The notes under the pieces are model-generated. The model was not told where the DNA came from, made no database searches, and saw only the letters and a list, made by a program, of their open reading frames with translations. Positions 19,489-28,964 of a stretch of DNA of 64,000 nt are shown one piece after another. The stretch spans positions 62,001 to 126,000 of the forward strand of contig OZ247427.1 of NCBI GenBank assembly GCA_965232815.1, given 5' to 3'. Numbering within the stretch: the first letter of the stretch is position 1; the number at the start of each line of letters is the position of its first letter. Origin of the DNA: Bin87 sp026710825 (GTDB taxonomy: Bacteria > Chloroflexota > Dehalococcoidia > Lucifugimonadales > UBA3495). The position numbers and the translations under genes were made by a program.

Positions 19489-20585
19489 CCGACAATCGCT
19501 GTTTGCGACTTGAGTGGGCATCACACCAGGGAGGCGATTGCCTGCAAATCACCGGTTGGAGTGAAGCCGAACTCAGCGAGATGACCAGTGCGGACGCCGG
19601 GGCCTTGTCTCGGCGTCTCGCCCTTTACCCCAGCGACGCCTTGGCCGCCAGCGGCGGCTACGCAACCCTCCCGCCGATTGCCGGTGGATTCGAGGTCCAC
19701 GACGAATGCGTCCTCTTCCGCCCGCGGTTTCCGTTTGCGGACAGCATCGACTACACGCTGCTGATCAACCAACCGGGAAGCGTCGAACCCGAAACGTGGA
19801 CGATCCGGCGCGCGCCCAAAGCTTCCGTGGCTACCGCCCGCGTGTTGGAAATCTACCCCACCGCAGAAGTCGTCCCCTTAAACTTGCTCAGGATCTACGT
19901 ACAGTTCTCGGATCCAATGAGTGATGGTTGGGCAGAACGTGCCATACGCATCCGTTCCCTGGACACGGGACAACCGCTCGAAAACGTTTTCCTCCCTCCC
20001 GTGCCCGAACTTTGGGATCCCGAGCGGCGACGTCTGACCATGCTGTTGGATCCCGGTCGCATCAAGCGCGGCCTGGTTCCCAACCTGGAATCCGGATACC
20101 CCCTGGCGGATGGGATGACCGTCGAGATTTCAGTTGACCTGGGCTTTCGCGATGCCCGTGGCCAGCCGCTCAAAGCCACCGCTCAACGGACCTGCCGCGT
20201 GGGTCCCGCGTTGCGCTCCAGGATCGACCCGCACCGTTGGAGCGTTACCGTCCCGCAATTCGGATCCAGCGCGCCGCTCTTGGTCGAATTCGATCGCCCC
20301 CTTGACCACGGACTGCTCCAGCACAGCTTGTCAGTCCAGGACTCGACCGGCAACACGCTCCACGGAAAGACCGAAATCGGTACCTCCGAGCTTGCCTGGA
20401 GTTTCAAGCCAGCGCGACCCTGGGAATGCGGACCGCACCAATTGGTCATCGAACCGCGCTTGGAAGACGTTGCTGGCAACACGCCGGCACGCGTCTTTGA
20501 TCGGGACATCTCCAGGCCAGAGGACGCTCCCCAAGCCAATACGCAAACCCGTATTCCGTTCAATTGCGGCAGGGTCGCCCGATAG
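19485..20585 (+). CDS. Unknown beta-sandwich protein coupled to the propeller gene
   Basis: 366 aa, starting at GTG 19485 within the GTGA overlap with the preceding stop. The middle and C-terminal parts resemble bacterial Ig-like (Big_5-type) sandwiches: LLRIYVQFSDPMSDGWAERA, then APLLVEFDRPLDHGLLQHSL, then VIEPRLEDVAGNTPARVFDR. The -LVIEP-LEDVAGN- ending is typical of such domains. No signal peptide is visible, so the site of action is unclear. I do not recognise a specific family. The tight coupling predicts equal expression and perhaps a complex with the propeller protein. Confidence 0.65.
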   Translation: MTDNRCLRLEWASHQGGDCLQITGWSEAELSEMTSADAGALSRRLALYPSDALAASGGYATLPPIAGGFEVHDECVLFRPRFPFADSIDYTLLINQPGSVEPETWTIRRAPKASVATARVLEIYPTAEVVPLNLLRIYVQFSDPMSDGWAERAIRIRSLDTGQPLENVFLPPVPELWDPERRRLTMLLDPGRIKRGLVPNLESGYPLADGMTVEISVDLGFRDARGQPLKATAQRTCRVGPALRSRIDPHRWSVTVPQFGSSAPLLVEFDRPLDHGLLQHSLSVQDSTGNTLHGKTEIGTSELAWSFKPARPWECGPHQLVIEPRLEDVAGNTPARVFDRDISRPEDAPQANTQTRIPFNCGRVAR

Positions 20586-21143
20586 CCTTAACATCCTCGT
20601 TGGGTTCCCCTTCCCGGGTAACGGCACGTTCAGGAGTGCTCTCCGAACACAAGCCTGCGTCGGGTTTTTTGTCGCATGCCGCCAGCCATGCCCTCCCAAC
20701 GAGCCCGTACCGCCGAATCTTGAATCCTGATCGGCCCAATTTCACCCCGTCGCAAGGGAATGGATCAAGGATCATCCCTTGGACGCGGTGTTGGGCAAAA
20801 AGCCTAGTCTCCGGAGCGCCATTCAATCACCCGGATTCCGTCGCGTGCCCGCCGGTCACGGCCCCACATCCCGCCAACAAAAAAAGACCATCAACCGCCA
20901 CGTCTCTCGCAATTTTTGGAATAGAGCATATCGGCTGCTCGAATAATAGCGTTGCATAATAATAGTTATTCCGTATGTTGACTTTGCCGAACCCGTTGGC
21001 TAGACTAGCCCATCTATCGAAAAATCTTTGTAAATACAGGATTAACAACGAAATATTTTTTGATTGACCTGTTATGGATACGGTAAACGTAAGACCGTAT
21101 TCACCGTTCCGTCGAGACAACGCAACTGCCTGGAGGTGGTCCG
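20586..21143. other. Intergenic region with promoter for the first Opp operon
   Basis: 558 bp. The right-hand half (about 20880-21110) is markedly AT-richer than its surroundings, as expected of a promoter region. No gene is supported. A GGAGGTGG ribosome-binding site lies just before the ATG at 21144. Confidence 0.5.
20978..21006 (+). promoter_or_regulatory. Candidate sigma-70 promoter
   Basis: TTGACT (20978-20983), 17-bp spacer, TAGACT (21001-21006), in an AT-rich patch ahead of the binding-lipoprotein gene. It would leave a leader of about 130 nt. Confidence 0.4.
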
Positions 21144-22961
21144 ATGAAATGGTTCAGGATTAGCCGCAACGGTACTATCACGCTCGTGATTGCAGCACTT
21201 CTGCTGATCCCCCTCATTGCTTGCGGAACGGCTGGTGAATCAGAACCCGATCAAGCGTCTCAGCAGCAAGCGCCAGCGGCGGCTACGCAACCGCCCGCGG
21301 CTGCGCAATCGAGTTCCGGCCAGTCCGCTCCCGCCCCGACTGCAGCGCCCCAGGCCGCGTCATCCGACGCAGCCGCCGGAGCCGTTGAACCGATGGGCAC
21401 CCTTAACACGGGTCTCAAGGAAATGGGGCCTTTCTTCTTGCATCCCAGCAACCTGGGCAACCCGCAGATCTTCGTTCACGGCACCGCGCCCATCGGAGAA
21501 GGATTGCTCCAGCAGGACCTCAACCGCGAAGTCAGCGGCCTCCTTGCCGAGTCTTGGGAAGTCTCCGAGGACTACCTGACCTGGACGTTCCGGCTCAACA
21601 AGGGCGTGATGTTCCACAAGGGATATGGGGAGATGACCTCAGAGGACGTGCTGTGGACCATGCGACAATGGGGACTCAGCAAACATCCTCGCGCCGGCCA
21701 ATTGACCACGTTCTGGGAAGACCGCCCTGGGACCGAAATCGTTGATCCCTACACGCTTAAGGTGCACACCGGCGAACCCATTGTGGAAGTGATCGCCCAA
21801 CGGTGGCACATGACACCCGGCGGCGCTTCCACATTCATCGCCAGCCGGAAGCAAACCGAAGAGTTGGGCGTCGAGGAAGCCAGCACGCAAATCGCCGCCA
21901 CTGGCCCCTGGGAAATCGTGGACTTCCGCACCGGCGAGTTCTGGAAGATGGAAGCGGTGCGCGACCACTGGCGGCACACCCCCGAATTCGCTGAGTTCAT
22001 CATGTGGGAGATCCCTGAGGAAGCCTCCCGTTTGGCCGGTTTCCAAACTGGCAAGCTCGACACCTTCCTTATGTCCTTCGACACCATCCCCAGCGTTCTT
22101 GAAGTCGAGGGAGCCGAACTCATGACTGTGCCCAACGCCGTCGAAATGGGCCTCCGCATCTACGGAAACTGGTACCCCATCGAGGGCGTGGAAGCCAGGT
22201 CCGGATACGACCCCGAACTGCCGTGGGTCTCCCCCACCGACGACGTGACCTCCCCCGAATGGGAGCGCGCCGTTAAGGTGCGTCAGGCCCTGGTTATTGC
22301 CATCGACCGGCAAGCCCTTGTGGACACAATCCTCTCGGGCTACGGCCACATCAATACCCCGATGCGCAATTACACCGGGTTTGAGCACTATCTCGACGGT
22401 CGAGACTGGGAATTCAGCCCTGACCGCGCTCGCGAACTGATCGAGGAAGCCGGTTATTCCGACGGGTTCAGCATCACTTTGACGCCGTCCCTCCGTGGCG
22501 CGCCCGCCGAAGTCGAAGGCTGCGAAGCCATCTCCCAGATGTGGGGCGACATCGGTTTGGGCGTGAACTTCCAGCGGGTACCTTACGGGACCCTGCGGCC
22601 CCAGTTGGTTGGACGTACCTACCAGGGTGCCACCTGCCACGCGGGTTCCCCGCTGCCCACTCCCGCCACCGGTTTCGGAAGCTACCTGAGCGCCAACCCG
22701 TTCAATCGCGGGCTGGAGCACTCGTGGTTGGAATCCAAGATGATCGAAGCGCAGTCAGCCGTTGACCCGGCCGAGCGTGAGATCCTCGAGCGCGAAATCG
22801 GCCAGTTCCTGTTCGATAACGCGCTGACCGACATCAACTACTACACCATCGACGCTGTCTGGCCGGTCGGGCCCCGCATCGAACCCTGGACGGAATACGT
22901 GCGAACCACCGACGTGCGCCAGATCAACGGCTACGAGTACATCCGCCACCGGCGGCCGTAG
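21144..22961 (+). CDS. Oligopeptide/nickel-type ABC transporter substrate-binding lipoprotein
   Basis: A 605-aa family 5 extracellular solute-binding protein. The N terminus is a lipoprotein signal (hydrophobic core, lipobox LIAC with Cys about residue 27), followed by a Gln/Ala/Pro-rich linker to about residue 80. The ligand-binding fold follows (LAESWEVSEDYLTWTFRLNK, VMFHKGYGEMTSEDV, VRQALVIAIDRQALVD, DRARELIEEAGYSDG). It delivers peptides or similar oligomers to the permeases at 24021 and 25852. Length is normal. A fragment of a paralogue follows it, separating it from the permeases. Confidence 0.92.
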   Translation: MKWFRISRNGTITLVIAALLLIPLIACGTAGESEPDQASQQQAPAAATQPPAAAQSSSGQSAPAPTAAPQAASSDAAAGAVEPMGTLNTGLKEMGPFFLHPSNLGNPQIFVHGTAPIGEGLLQQDLNREVSGLLAESWEVSEDYLTWTFRLNKGVMFHKGYGEMTSEDVLWTMRQWGLSKHPRAGQLTTFWEDRPGTEIVDPYTLKVHTGEPIVEVIAQRWHMTPGGASTFIASRKQTEELGVEEASTQIAATGPWEIVDFRTGEFWKMEAVRDHWRHTPEFAEFIMWEIPEEASRLAGFQTGKLDTFLMSFDTIPSVLEVEGAELMTVPNAVEMGLRIYGNWYPIEGVEARSGYDPELPWVSPTDDVTSPEWERAVKVRQALVIAIDRQALVDTILSGYGHINTPMRNYTGFEHYLDGRDWEFSPDRARELIEEAGYSDGFSITLTPSLRGAPAEVEGCEAISQMWGDIGLGVNFQRVPYGTLRPQLVGRTYQGATCHAGSPLPTPATGFGSYLSANPFNRGLEHSWLESKMIEAQSAVDPAEREILEREIGQFLFDNALTDINYYTIDAVWPVGPRIEPWTEYVRTTDVRQINGYEYIRHRRP

Positions 22962-23048
22962 CCGTGGTAGCAAGATCAGCGATCTGTTCGGACGGACCGG
23001 AAGTGTTCATGCGACACCCAACGATTCCGACCACCTTGGCGGCGCTCG

Positions 23049-23336
23049 TCCATACTGTCTCAGTTGAACCGCAGCGCCGTCTGGAATCGTCGTCTTGAAC
23101 ATCCGTGGCTCGATGACCAGGTCGCTGCCCACATCGCAGAGGTCGACCGCGAAAAGCGCCGGGAACTCGCCATCGAGACGGCCGCGTTCGCGTCCGAAAA
23201 CGCAATCACCGCCGTCGGCCTCTGCAACTTCGACGTGGTCTGGCCGGTGGGTCACCGGATTCAGCCCTGGCCCGAGGGCGTAAGGCACCGGGACATCCGC
23301 AACATCAACGGTTACGAGTTCATACGCCCAAGGTAA
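23049..23336 (+). pseudogene. C-terminal fragment of a second substrate-binding protein
   Basis: About 95 codons match the end of the complete binding protein just upstream: LEHPWLDDQ versus LEHSWLESK, VVWPVGHRIQPWPEGVR versus AVWPVGPRIEPWTEYVR, and INGYEFIRPR versus INGYEYIRHR. The match starts abruptly near 23049 and only a weak TTG could start it. It is the tail of a duplicated gene whose first five-sixths have been deleted. The divergence (about half identical) shows an old duplication. Confidence 0.8.
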
Positions 23337-23359
23337 CTTGCGCCAAGTGAACAGGCAGG

Positions 23360-23893
23360 ATGGGCAACGCTGATATGTTTTGGCGAAAATCTGGAATTGC
23401 AGTCGCATTGCGGACGTTGTTCGGGTTGCCGCTGGCGGCGGTGTTGGGAGTCATTGGGATGGCAATCGCGTCTGCGTCGTCGGTGTTCTTCGGCGTATCC
23501 GGTCTGCCCACGCTGCTCGCCCTGCTCATGATCGGCACCGGTGTCGGCGCCGGCATTGGGGCGGGCGTGATGATGCTCCGGATAGACGCCGTCCCGCCTT
23601 GGCCCTTGTTGTTGCTTAGTGGGTTGGTGTTGATGCTGTTGAGCGCTGGCGGCGGTTGGGTGGGCTTCCAGATCGGAGACCAAATCTCAGCTATCGAAGA
23701 CGCCAAATGCGTGGGTGTCTGCGGCTACTTGTTCAGACCGAGAACCTACATCGTGTTGGGCGCGACGTTGGCCGCGAATGTGATTGCGTTGGCGTTCAAC
23801 ATCGTCTACGAAGGAAGATCCAACCGCGGGACCTCAACCAACCCGCGGATCAACCCCGCTACGAGCGGAGCGCGCGGTGCCCAGCGCCGCTGA
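23360..23893 (+). CDS. Small membrane protein of unknown function
   Basis: 177 aa with four predicted membrane segments (about residues 17-37, 45-68, 78-100 and 128-150). Between segments three and four is a short loop with two cysteines (AKCVGVCGY) and after segment four a basic, Asn/Arg-rich tail. No family is recognised. It lies between the transporter binding protein and its permeases but has no obvious transport motif. Confidence 0.6.
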   Translation: MGNADMFWRKSGIAVALRTLFGLPLAAVLGVIGMAIASASSVFFGVSGLPTLLALLMIGTGVGAGIGAGVMMLRIDAVPPWPLLLLSGLVLMLLSAGGGWVGFQIGDQISAIEDAKCVGVCGYLFRPRTYIVLGATLAANVIALAFNIVYEGRSNRGTSTNPRINPATSGARGAQRR

Positions 23894-24020
23894 TTCCGCA
23901 ACCCACGTGAAGGGCAACGGGACGACACGAGCCGGCCGCGTCCGGCCTGCCATTTGAACAACCATCAAAACACCATGTAGCGCCAATAACACACTGGATT
24001 TGTCCGGGAGGAAGTGAAAT

Positions 24021-24938
24021 ATGCAGCGGTACTTGGTCCGGCGCATCTTATTGGCTCTGGTGACTTTGCTCGCCGTCTCGTTAATCATTTTCGTAATGAG
24101 CCGAGCCGCAGGCGACCCTCGGCACGTCTACTTGGACGACTATTCGACCCAGGAAGACTGGGACCGGTTGACGGAAACCCTGGGGTTGGACAAGCCCTAC
24201 TACTATCAGTACGGGATATTCCTCGGTAGCGCACTCAAGGGCGACTTCGGCCAATCCATCAAAGAGGGTCGCCCCTCGATGGAGGTGATAATCGAGCGAC
24301 TCCCTGCCACGATCCAATTGGGTACGGCGGCGTTCGCATTCTCCGTGATCGTGGGCGTGCCCTTGGGGATACTGTCCGCGGTGAAACGAGGCACCATCCT
24401 GGACATGACCGGGAAGATAATCGCGTTGATCGGCCAATCTGCTCCCGTGTTCTGGCTCGGCTTGATGCTGGTGTTCCTGTTTGCGGTGCGATTGGATTGG
24501 CTCCCACCCTACGGGAGGCAGGAGATATCGAGCATAGTCCTGCCTGCAGTGGCGTTGGGCTGGTTCTACGCCGCCGCCAACCTGCGGTTGTTGCGGTCCG
24601 CCATGCTCAACGTGCTCGACTCCGAATACGTCAAATTGGCCCGTGCCAAGGGCGTATCTAACAATGTGATCATATGGAAGCATTCCTTGCGTAACGCCTT
24701 GATCCCGGTCTTGACGTTCGCAGGAATCACCCTGGGCAGCCTCGTTACCGGTTCCCTTGTCGTGGAGACCGTGTTCGCCTGGCCAGGGCTGGGTCAACTC
24801 GCCATCCAGGCTCTGGCCGGCAACGATTATCCGCTGCTGCAAGCCGTGGTGATCGTGTTCACGCTGATGTACGTCACGGCGGCTTTGTTGGTGGACATCA
24901 TGTACGCATACATTGATCCCAGGATCAGGTACGGATAG
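24021..24938 (+). CDS. ABC transporter permease, DppB/OppB type
   Basis: 305-aa inner-membrane permease of peptide/nickel transporters. It starts MQRYLVRRILLALVTLLAV, has six membrane segments, the DLGLDKPYYYQY-type periplasmic region, and the EYVKLARAKGVSNNVIIWKH ATPase-contact loop (EAA-like) before the last helices; it ends in MYAYIDPRIRYG, the classic terminus. A GGAGGAAG ribosome-binding site precedes the ATG. It pairs with the DppC-type protein encoded 14 bases downstream. Confidence 0.93.
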   Translation: MQRYLVRRILLALVTLLAVSLIIFVMSRAAGDPRHVYLDDYSTQEDWDRLTETLGLDKPYYYQYGIFLGSALKGDFGQSIKEGRPSMEVIIERLPATIQLGTAAFAFSVIVGVPLGILSAVKRGTILDMTGKIIALIGQSAPVFWLGLMLVFLFAVRLDWLPPYGRQEISSIVLPAVALGWFYAAANLRLLRSAMLNVLDSEYVKLARAKGVSNNVIIWKHSLRNALIPVLTFAGITLGSLVTGSLVVETVFAWPGLGQLAIQALAGNDYPLLQAVVIVFTLMYVTAALLVDIMYAYIDPRIRYG

Positions 24939-24952
24939 GGGAGGACAGCATC

Positions 24953-25852
24953 GTGGCAGCAGAAGCAACTCTGGTCGTTCAGCCGGTTCCGGTTCCTTTA
25001 CGTATCGCCAGGAGGGCTTGGCGATTGCGGCGCTGGCCGCTGATTCCCATGCTTATCTTGGCGGTATTCATCGCCACCGGCATATTCGCGCCCCTGATTG
25101 CGCCCCACGACCCTGAGCGCGGCAGCCTGCGGGAGCGCAACCTGCCACCCGCATGGGAAGAGGGAGGCACCACTAAATTCCTCCTTGGAACCGATCACCT
25201 CGGACGCGACATGTTGAGCCGCGTCATATTCGGCGCCCGTATTTCGTTGGTCGTCGCCGCTGTAACCCTTGTCGTCGGCATGGGAATCGGCGTCGCCAGC
25301 GGCTTGGCCGCCGGATGGTACGGCGGCTGGATTGACGAAATCCTGATGAGGGTGGTCGACATCAAACTGGCCATACCTACCATCTTGCTTGCCCTGGTGT
25401 TGGTGTTAGCCCTCGGCCAATCATTCATGATCATTGTGGCCGTCTTGGCTATCGCTGTCTGGCCGCGCTTCGCCAGAAACGTGCGCGGCGAGGTCCTGCA
25501 ACTCAAAACCATGGACTTCGTCGCCCTCGCCAAGGTGGCCGGAGCGTCCACACCACGCATTCTGTTCATTCACATCTTCCCTGGCGTGATCAACACGTTG
25601 ATTGTGCTGGCGACCCTTGAGATCGGCATCGTCATCCTGCTGGAATCTACTCTCAGCTTCTTGGGCGCGGGTGTCCCGCCGCCTACCCCGGCTTGGGGGT
25701 CGATGGTGTCCGACGGCCGCGACCGGCTCGCGGTGGCATGGTGGATATCCACCATGCCCGGGCTTGCGATCATGTTGACGGTGTTGTCCATGAACCTGTT
25801 CGGCGACTGGCTCCGAGACCGTCTCGACCCACGCTTGAGGCAGTTGGGATGA
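24953..25852 (+). CDS. ABC transporter permease, DppC/OppC type
   Basis: 299-aa second permease. It starts at GTG 24953 behind a GGGGAGGAC site. Typical features: N-terminal helix, FAPLIAPHDPERGSLRERN, the FLLGTDHLGRDMLSRVIFGAR block, six membrane helices, the MDFVALAKVAGASTPRILFIH contact loop, ESTLSFLGAGVPPPTPAWG, and a terminus GDWLRDRLDPRLRQ. Forms the membrane channel with the product of 24021-24938. Confidence 0.93.
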   Translation: MAAEATLVVQPVPVPLRIARRAWRLRRWPLIPMLILAVFIATGIFAPLIAPHDPERGSLRERNLPPAWEEGGTTKFLLGTDHLGRDMLSRVIFGARISLVVAAVTLVVGMGIGVASGLAAGWYGGWIDEILMRVVDIKLAIPTILLALVLVLALGQSFMIIVAVLAIAVWPRFARNVRGEVLQLKTMDFVALAKVAGASTPRILFIHIFPGVINTLIVLATLEIGIVILLESTLSFLGAGVPPPTPAWGSMVSDGRDRLAVAWWISTMPGLAIMLTVLSMNLFGDWLRDRLDPRLRQLG

Positions 25853-25910
25853 TTACTTCCGACGGTGAATCCTGCATCTCCCACATCACCTCCCATAAAC
25901 AGGCGGAAGC

Positions 25911-26903
25911 ATGAGCACCAATTCAACAATCAAAGACAACCCCGTGGTTCTCCAGGTCGAAGGCCTGAAGACCTACTTCGAAACCCGATGGGGCACAGTC
26001 AAGGCGGTGGACGGGGTCAGCTTCGACCTGCGAAAAGGCGAGACCCTCGGCATCGTAGGTGAATCGGGCTCTGGCAAATCCGTCACCATGCTGTCGGTAA
26101 TGCGCTTGATCCCCAGTCCTCCCGGTCAAATCGTGGAGGGGCGTGTCCTGCTTGAAGGCCAGGACCTCGTCGATCTGTCCGAAAAGGAAATGGGCGCCAT
26201 CCGCGGAAGCCAGATCGCGTTGATCATCCAGGACCCAATGACCTCACTGAACCCCGTGTTTTCCATCGGCAACCAGGTCGGTGAGGCCATTAGAATTCAC
26301 CAGGACATCCCCAAGCGCACCGTTCTCCAGCAGGTGCTGGACGTGCTCAGGAAGGTCAACATCCCGGCCGCCGACACCAGGGTGCGGGACTACCCACACC
26401 AGATGAGCGGCGGCATGCGCCAGCGTGTGGTCGGGGCCATCGGCATCTCCTGCGAGCCCATGGTGCTCATCGCCGACGAACCCACCACGTCGTTGGACGT
26501 TACAATTCAGGCCCAATACCTGAAATTGTTGAAGGAACTGCAGGAAGCGTCCAACATCGCCCTTATCTTCATCACCCACGACTTCGGCATCGTTGCCAAG
26601 ATGTGCGATCGGGTGGCGGTGATGTACGCCGGCAAAATCGTCGAAATGGGCGACGTTCGCGATATATTCAACAACCCATCCCACCCCTATACCGAGGCTC
26701 TGCTCTCCTCGGTGCCGAAGCTCGAAGAGGACGTTGACCGTCTCTACTCCATCGAGGGCCAACCACCCACGCTGCACGATCTGCCGCCCGGGTGTCCGTT
26801 CGCGCCACGATGCCAGTACGTTCGGGATAAGTGCTCCCAGTCGTATCCTCCCCAATTCAACCTGACCGACGGCCATTACGCCGCATGCTGGAGGCTGGAA
26901 TGA
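25911..26903 (+). CDS. Peptide ABC transporter ATPase, DppD/OppD type
   Basis: 330-aa ATPase with Walker A GESGSGKS, signature MSGGMRQRVVGA, Walker B VLIADEPTTSLD and the OppD/F C-terminal cysteine region (CPFAPRCQY, then DKCSQ). Length and order are normal. Its stop overlaps the next start (ATGA at 26900-26903), so the two ATPases are translationally coupled. Confidence 0.94.
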   Translation: MSTNSTIKDNPVVLQVEGLKTYFETRWGTVKAVDGVSFDLRKGETLGIVGESGSGKSVTMLSVMRLIPSPPGQIVEGRVLLEGQDLVDLSEKEMGAIRGSQIALIIQDPMTSLNPVFSIGNQVGEAIRIHQDIPKRTVLQQVLDVLRKVNIPAADTRVRDYPHQMSGGMRQRVVGAIGISCEPMVLIADEPTTSLDVTIQAQYLKLLKELQEASNIALIFITHDFGIVAKMCDRVAVMYAGKIVEMGDVRDIFNNPSHPYTEALLSSVPKLEEDVDRLYSIEGQPPTLHDLPPGCPFAPRCQYVRDKCSQSYPPQFNLTDGHYAACWRLE

Positions 26904-27910
26904 CCACTACCACTATGGATGCCAGGCCAACGGCGGATACTACCAACGAAGTTCTGCTCGAAGCGGAAGGCCTCAAAAAATACTTCCCGGTCACCAAGGG
27001 TCTGTTGATTTCCAAAATAACCGGCCACATCAAAGCGGTGGATGGGGTCTCGTTCCAGATCCGCGCCGGAGAAACCTTGGGCATCGTTGGCGAGTCCGGA
27101 TGCGGCAAGAGCACCACTGCCAAGATGTTGCTCCAGCTCGAAGAGCCCACCGAAGGCACCATTCGCTACCAGGGCAAGACGATCCACAATGCGACCTCCG
27201 AAGAACGCCGGGCGTATCGCAGTTCCGTCCAGGCGGTCTTCCAGGATCCTTGGAGCTCATTGAACCCCAGGATGCGCGTTCGCGACCTCATCGCCGAGCC
27301 TATGGTGATCAACCTCGATCTCAGCCGGCGGGAAATGCAGGACCGCGTCGCCAAACTGCTCGAGGACGTCGGCCTGAGCAGCTATCACGCCAATCTGTAC
27401 CCGCATGAATTCAGCGGTGGCCAGCGTCAGCGCCTTGCCATCGCTCGAGCGCTGTCGGTGGAACCACGCGTCATCGTGCTGGACGAACCCGTCTCAGCCT
27501 TGGACGTTTCCATCCGCGCCCAGATCATGAACCTGCTGAAAGACTTGCAGGAGGAATACAACGTCAGCTACCTCCTGATCGCTCACCACCTCGCCACTGT
27601 CCGGTACATGTGCGATTGGGTCGCCGTCATGTATCTGGGCCAGATCGTCGAGTTCGGCCCCACGCGGGAACTGTTCGAAAATGCCTCGCACCCCTACACC
27701 AAGGCCCTGATGAACGCGGCGCTGCCGTCGCACCCCGACATTGAGCAGGAGGAAATGATCCTGACCGGCGAGGTCCCGTCACCGCTCAACCCACCGGAGG
27801 GTTGCCGTTTCCATCCTCGTTGCCCCTTCGTCATCGACCAGTGCTCGACGGTGATACCACAGGTCACCGAATTGGCCCCCGGCCATATGGTGTCCTGCCA
27901 CTTGTACTGA
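26900..27910 (+). CDS. Peptide ABC transporter ATPase, DppF/OppF type
   Basis: 336-aa ATPase with Walker A GESGCGKSTTAK, signature FSGGQRQRLAIARAL, Walker B VIVLDEPVSALD, and a C-terminal region CRFHPRCPFVIDQC. The ATG at 26900 is chosen for the ATGA overlap with the OppD stop; in-frame codons further upstream lie inside the OppD gene. The last gene of the first Opp operon; a GC-rich hairpin follows. Confidence 0.94.
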   Translation: MTTTTMDARPTADTTNEVLLEAEGLKKYFPVTKGLLISKITGHIKAVDGVSFQIRAGETLGIVGESGCGKSTTAKMLLQLEEPTEGTIRYQGKTIHNATSEERRAYRSSVQAVFQDPWSSLNPRMRVRDLIAEPMVINLDLSRREMQDRVAKLLEDVGLSSYHANLYPHEFSGGQRQRLAIARALSVEPRVIVLDEPVSALDVSIRAQIMNLLKDLQEEYNVSYLLIAHHLATVRYMCDWVAVMYLGQIVEFGPTRELFENASHPYTKALMNAALPSHPDIEQEEMILTGEVPSPLNPPEGCRFHPRCPFVIDQCSTVIPQVTELAPGHMVSCHLY

Positions 27911-27938
27911 TCACCGTCCCTACGCTGACTCGCGCGAC

Positions 27939-27969
27939 GCGCCCCTGCCCGATCAGGAGGCAGGGGCGC
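27939..27969. terminator. Hairpin between convergent genes, probable terminator
   Basis: GCGCCCCTGCC (27939-27949) and GGCAGGGGCGC (27959-27969) form a perfect 11-bp stem with a 9-base loop. There is no long T-run on either strand, so it may need Rho or act only weakly. It lies between the end of the Opp operon and the convergent methyltransferase gene. Confidence 0.55.
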
Positions 27970-27985
27970 ATTCTGTCCCGGCAAA

Positions 27986-28819
27986 CTAGGCTGCCTTTTC
28001 CGCCGCGAACAATGCCCACCCAATCTTGCCCTCATTCGCAGAATCGACCCAGAAGGACAATGACTCCACCGTCCCGTCGATGGTCTCCACTCCAACCCGC
28101 GGTAGCAGCGCATCTCGCTGCTCGACCAACCGGTCGCGCACCCACGCGTAAGAACGTGCCACGTACTGCGACCAGTCCTCCGCTTTGGTTACCCCGAACC
28201 CTTGGTCGGCCAATCCGTCGAGGTAGTCGTCGAAATCCCACATGTCCGGTGATTTCACCCGATCGTATATTTTCGCTCGATCATCCTGCGGCGTGTCCTT
28301 CCGCACCAGGACGTCCGTAAAAATCAGGCTCCCGGGCGCCCTCAAAACCCGCTGGCACTCCGCCAGTACCGTGTTTTTATCCGCGGCGTGCAGAAACGCC
28401 TCCTGGCTCCAAACCACGTCGTATGATCCGTCGGCGCACTCCAGACCGTGGAAGTCTCCGTACTCGAAGGTCAACAGGCGGTCCAGGCCGGCCTCTGCTC
28501 CCCGGTCGCGCGCCAACTCCAATTCCCTCCCACTGATGTTTACGCCCGTGACGTGGCAACCAAAGTTTGAAGCCAGGTAGCGCGCTGTTGAGCCGTATCC
28601 ACAGCCCAGGTCCAATACCATCACCCCCGGCCCCAACCGGACGGCGCGTGCCATGATCTCATTGGTATGTTCCATCGCCTCCGGGTGGGGACAACCCTCG
28701 CTGCAGGGAACGCCTAGGTGAAGGTTATCTCCCCAGATCGTTCGGTAGATCTCGTCCGCTGGCCCGTCGTAATAGGCTTGGGTCGTGGACACCACCGAGG
28801 CCAATGTTCTATCGTCCAA
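27986..28819 (-). CDS. Class I SAM-dependent methyltransferase
   Basis: 277 aa. Motif I VMVLDLGCGYGSTARYLA, an acidic-loop strand end VTGVNISGRELELAR, motif II region DGSYDVVWSQEAFLHAADK and motif III LRAPGSLIFTDVL. The start (AYYDGPADEIYRTIWGDNLH) and the WSQEAFLHAADK segment resemble sarcosine/dimethylglycine N-methyltransferases of glycine-betaine synthesis and related type-11 enzymes, but the substrate is not certain. Soluble. On the minus strand, divergent from the SnoaL-like gene. Confidence 0.85.
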   Translation of the reverse strand: MDDRTLASVVSTTQAYYDGPADEIYRTIWGDNLHLGVPCSEGCPHPEAMEHTNEIMARAVRLGPGVMVLDLGCGYGSTARYLASNFGCHVTGVNISGRELELARDRGAEAGLDRLLTFEYGDFHGLECADGSYDVVWSQEAFLHAADKNTVLAECQRVLRAPGSLIFTDVLVRKDTPQDDRAKIYDRVKSPDMWDFDDYLDGLADQGFGVTKAEDWSQYVARSYAWVRDRLVEQRDALLPRVGVETIDGTVESLSFWVDSANEGKIGWALFAAEKAA

Positions 28820-28964
28820 GAGCCGTTTCTCCCATCGCGGTGTTGTCGTCGGATTGGCGCGACTGCGCCCCCCTTCGGCATCGGGCCATGTATATTAGTG
28901 GACCACCGGTCGCCGAGGTCCACGTAACCATACGTCAGCGTACCCGTAAGGAGGATTGACGGCA

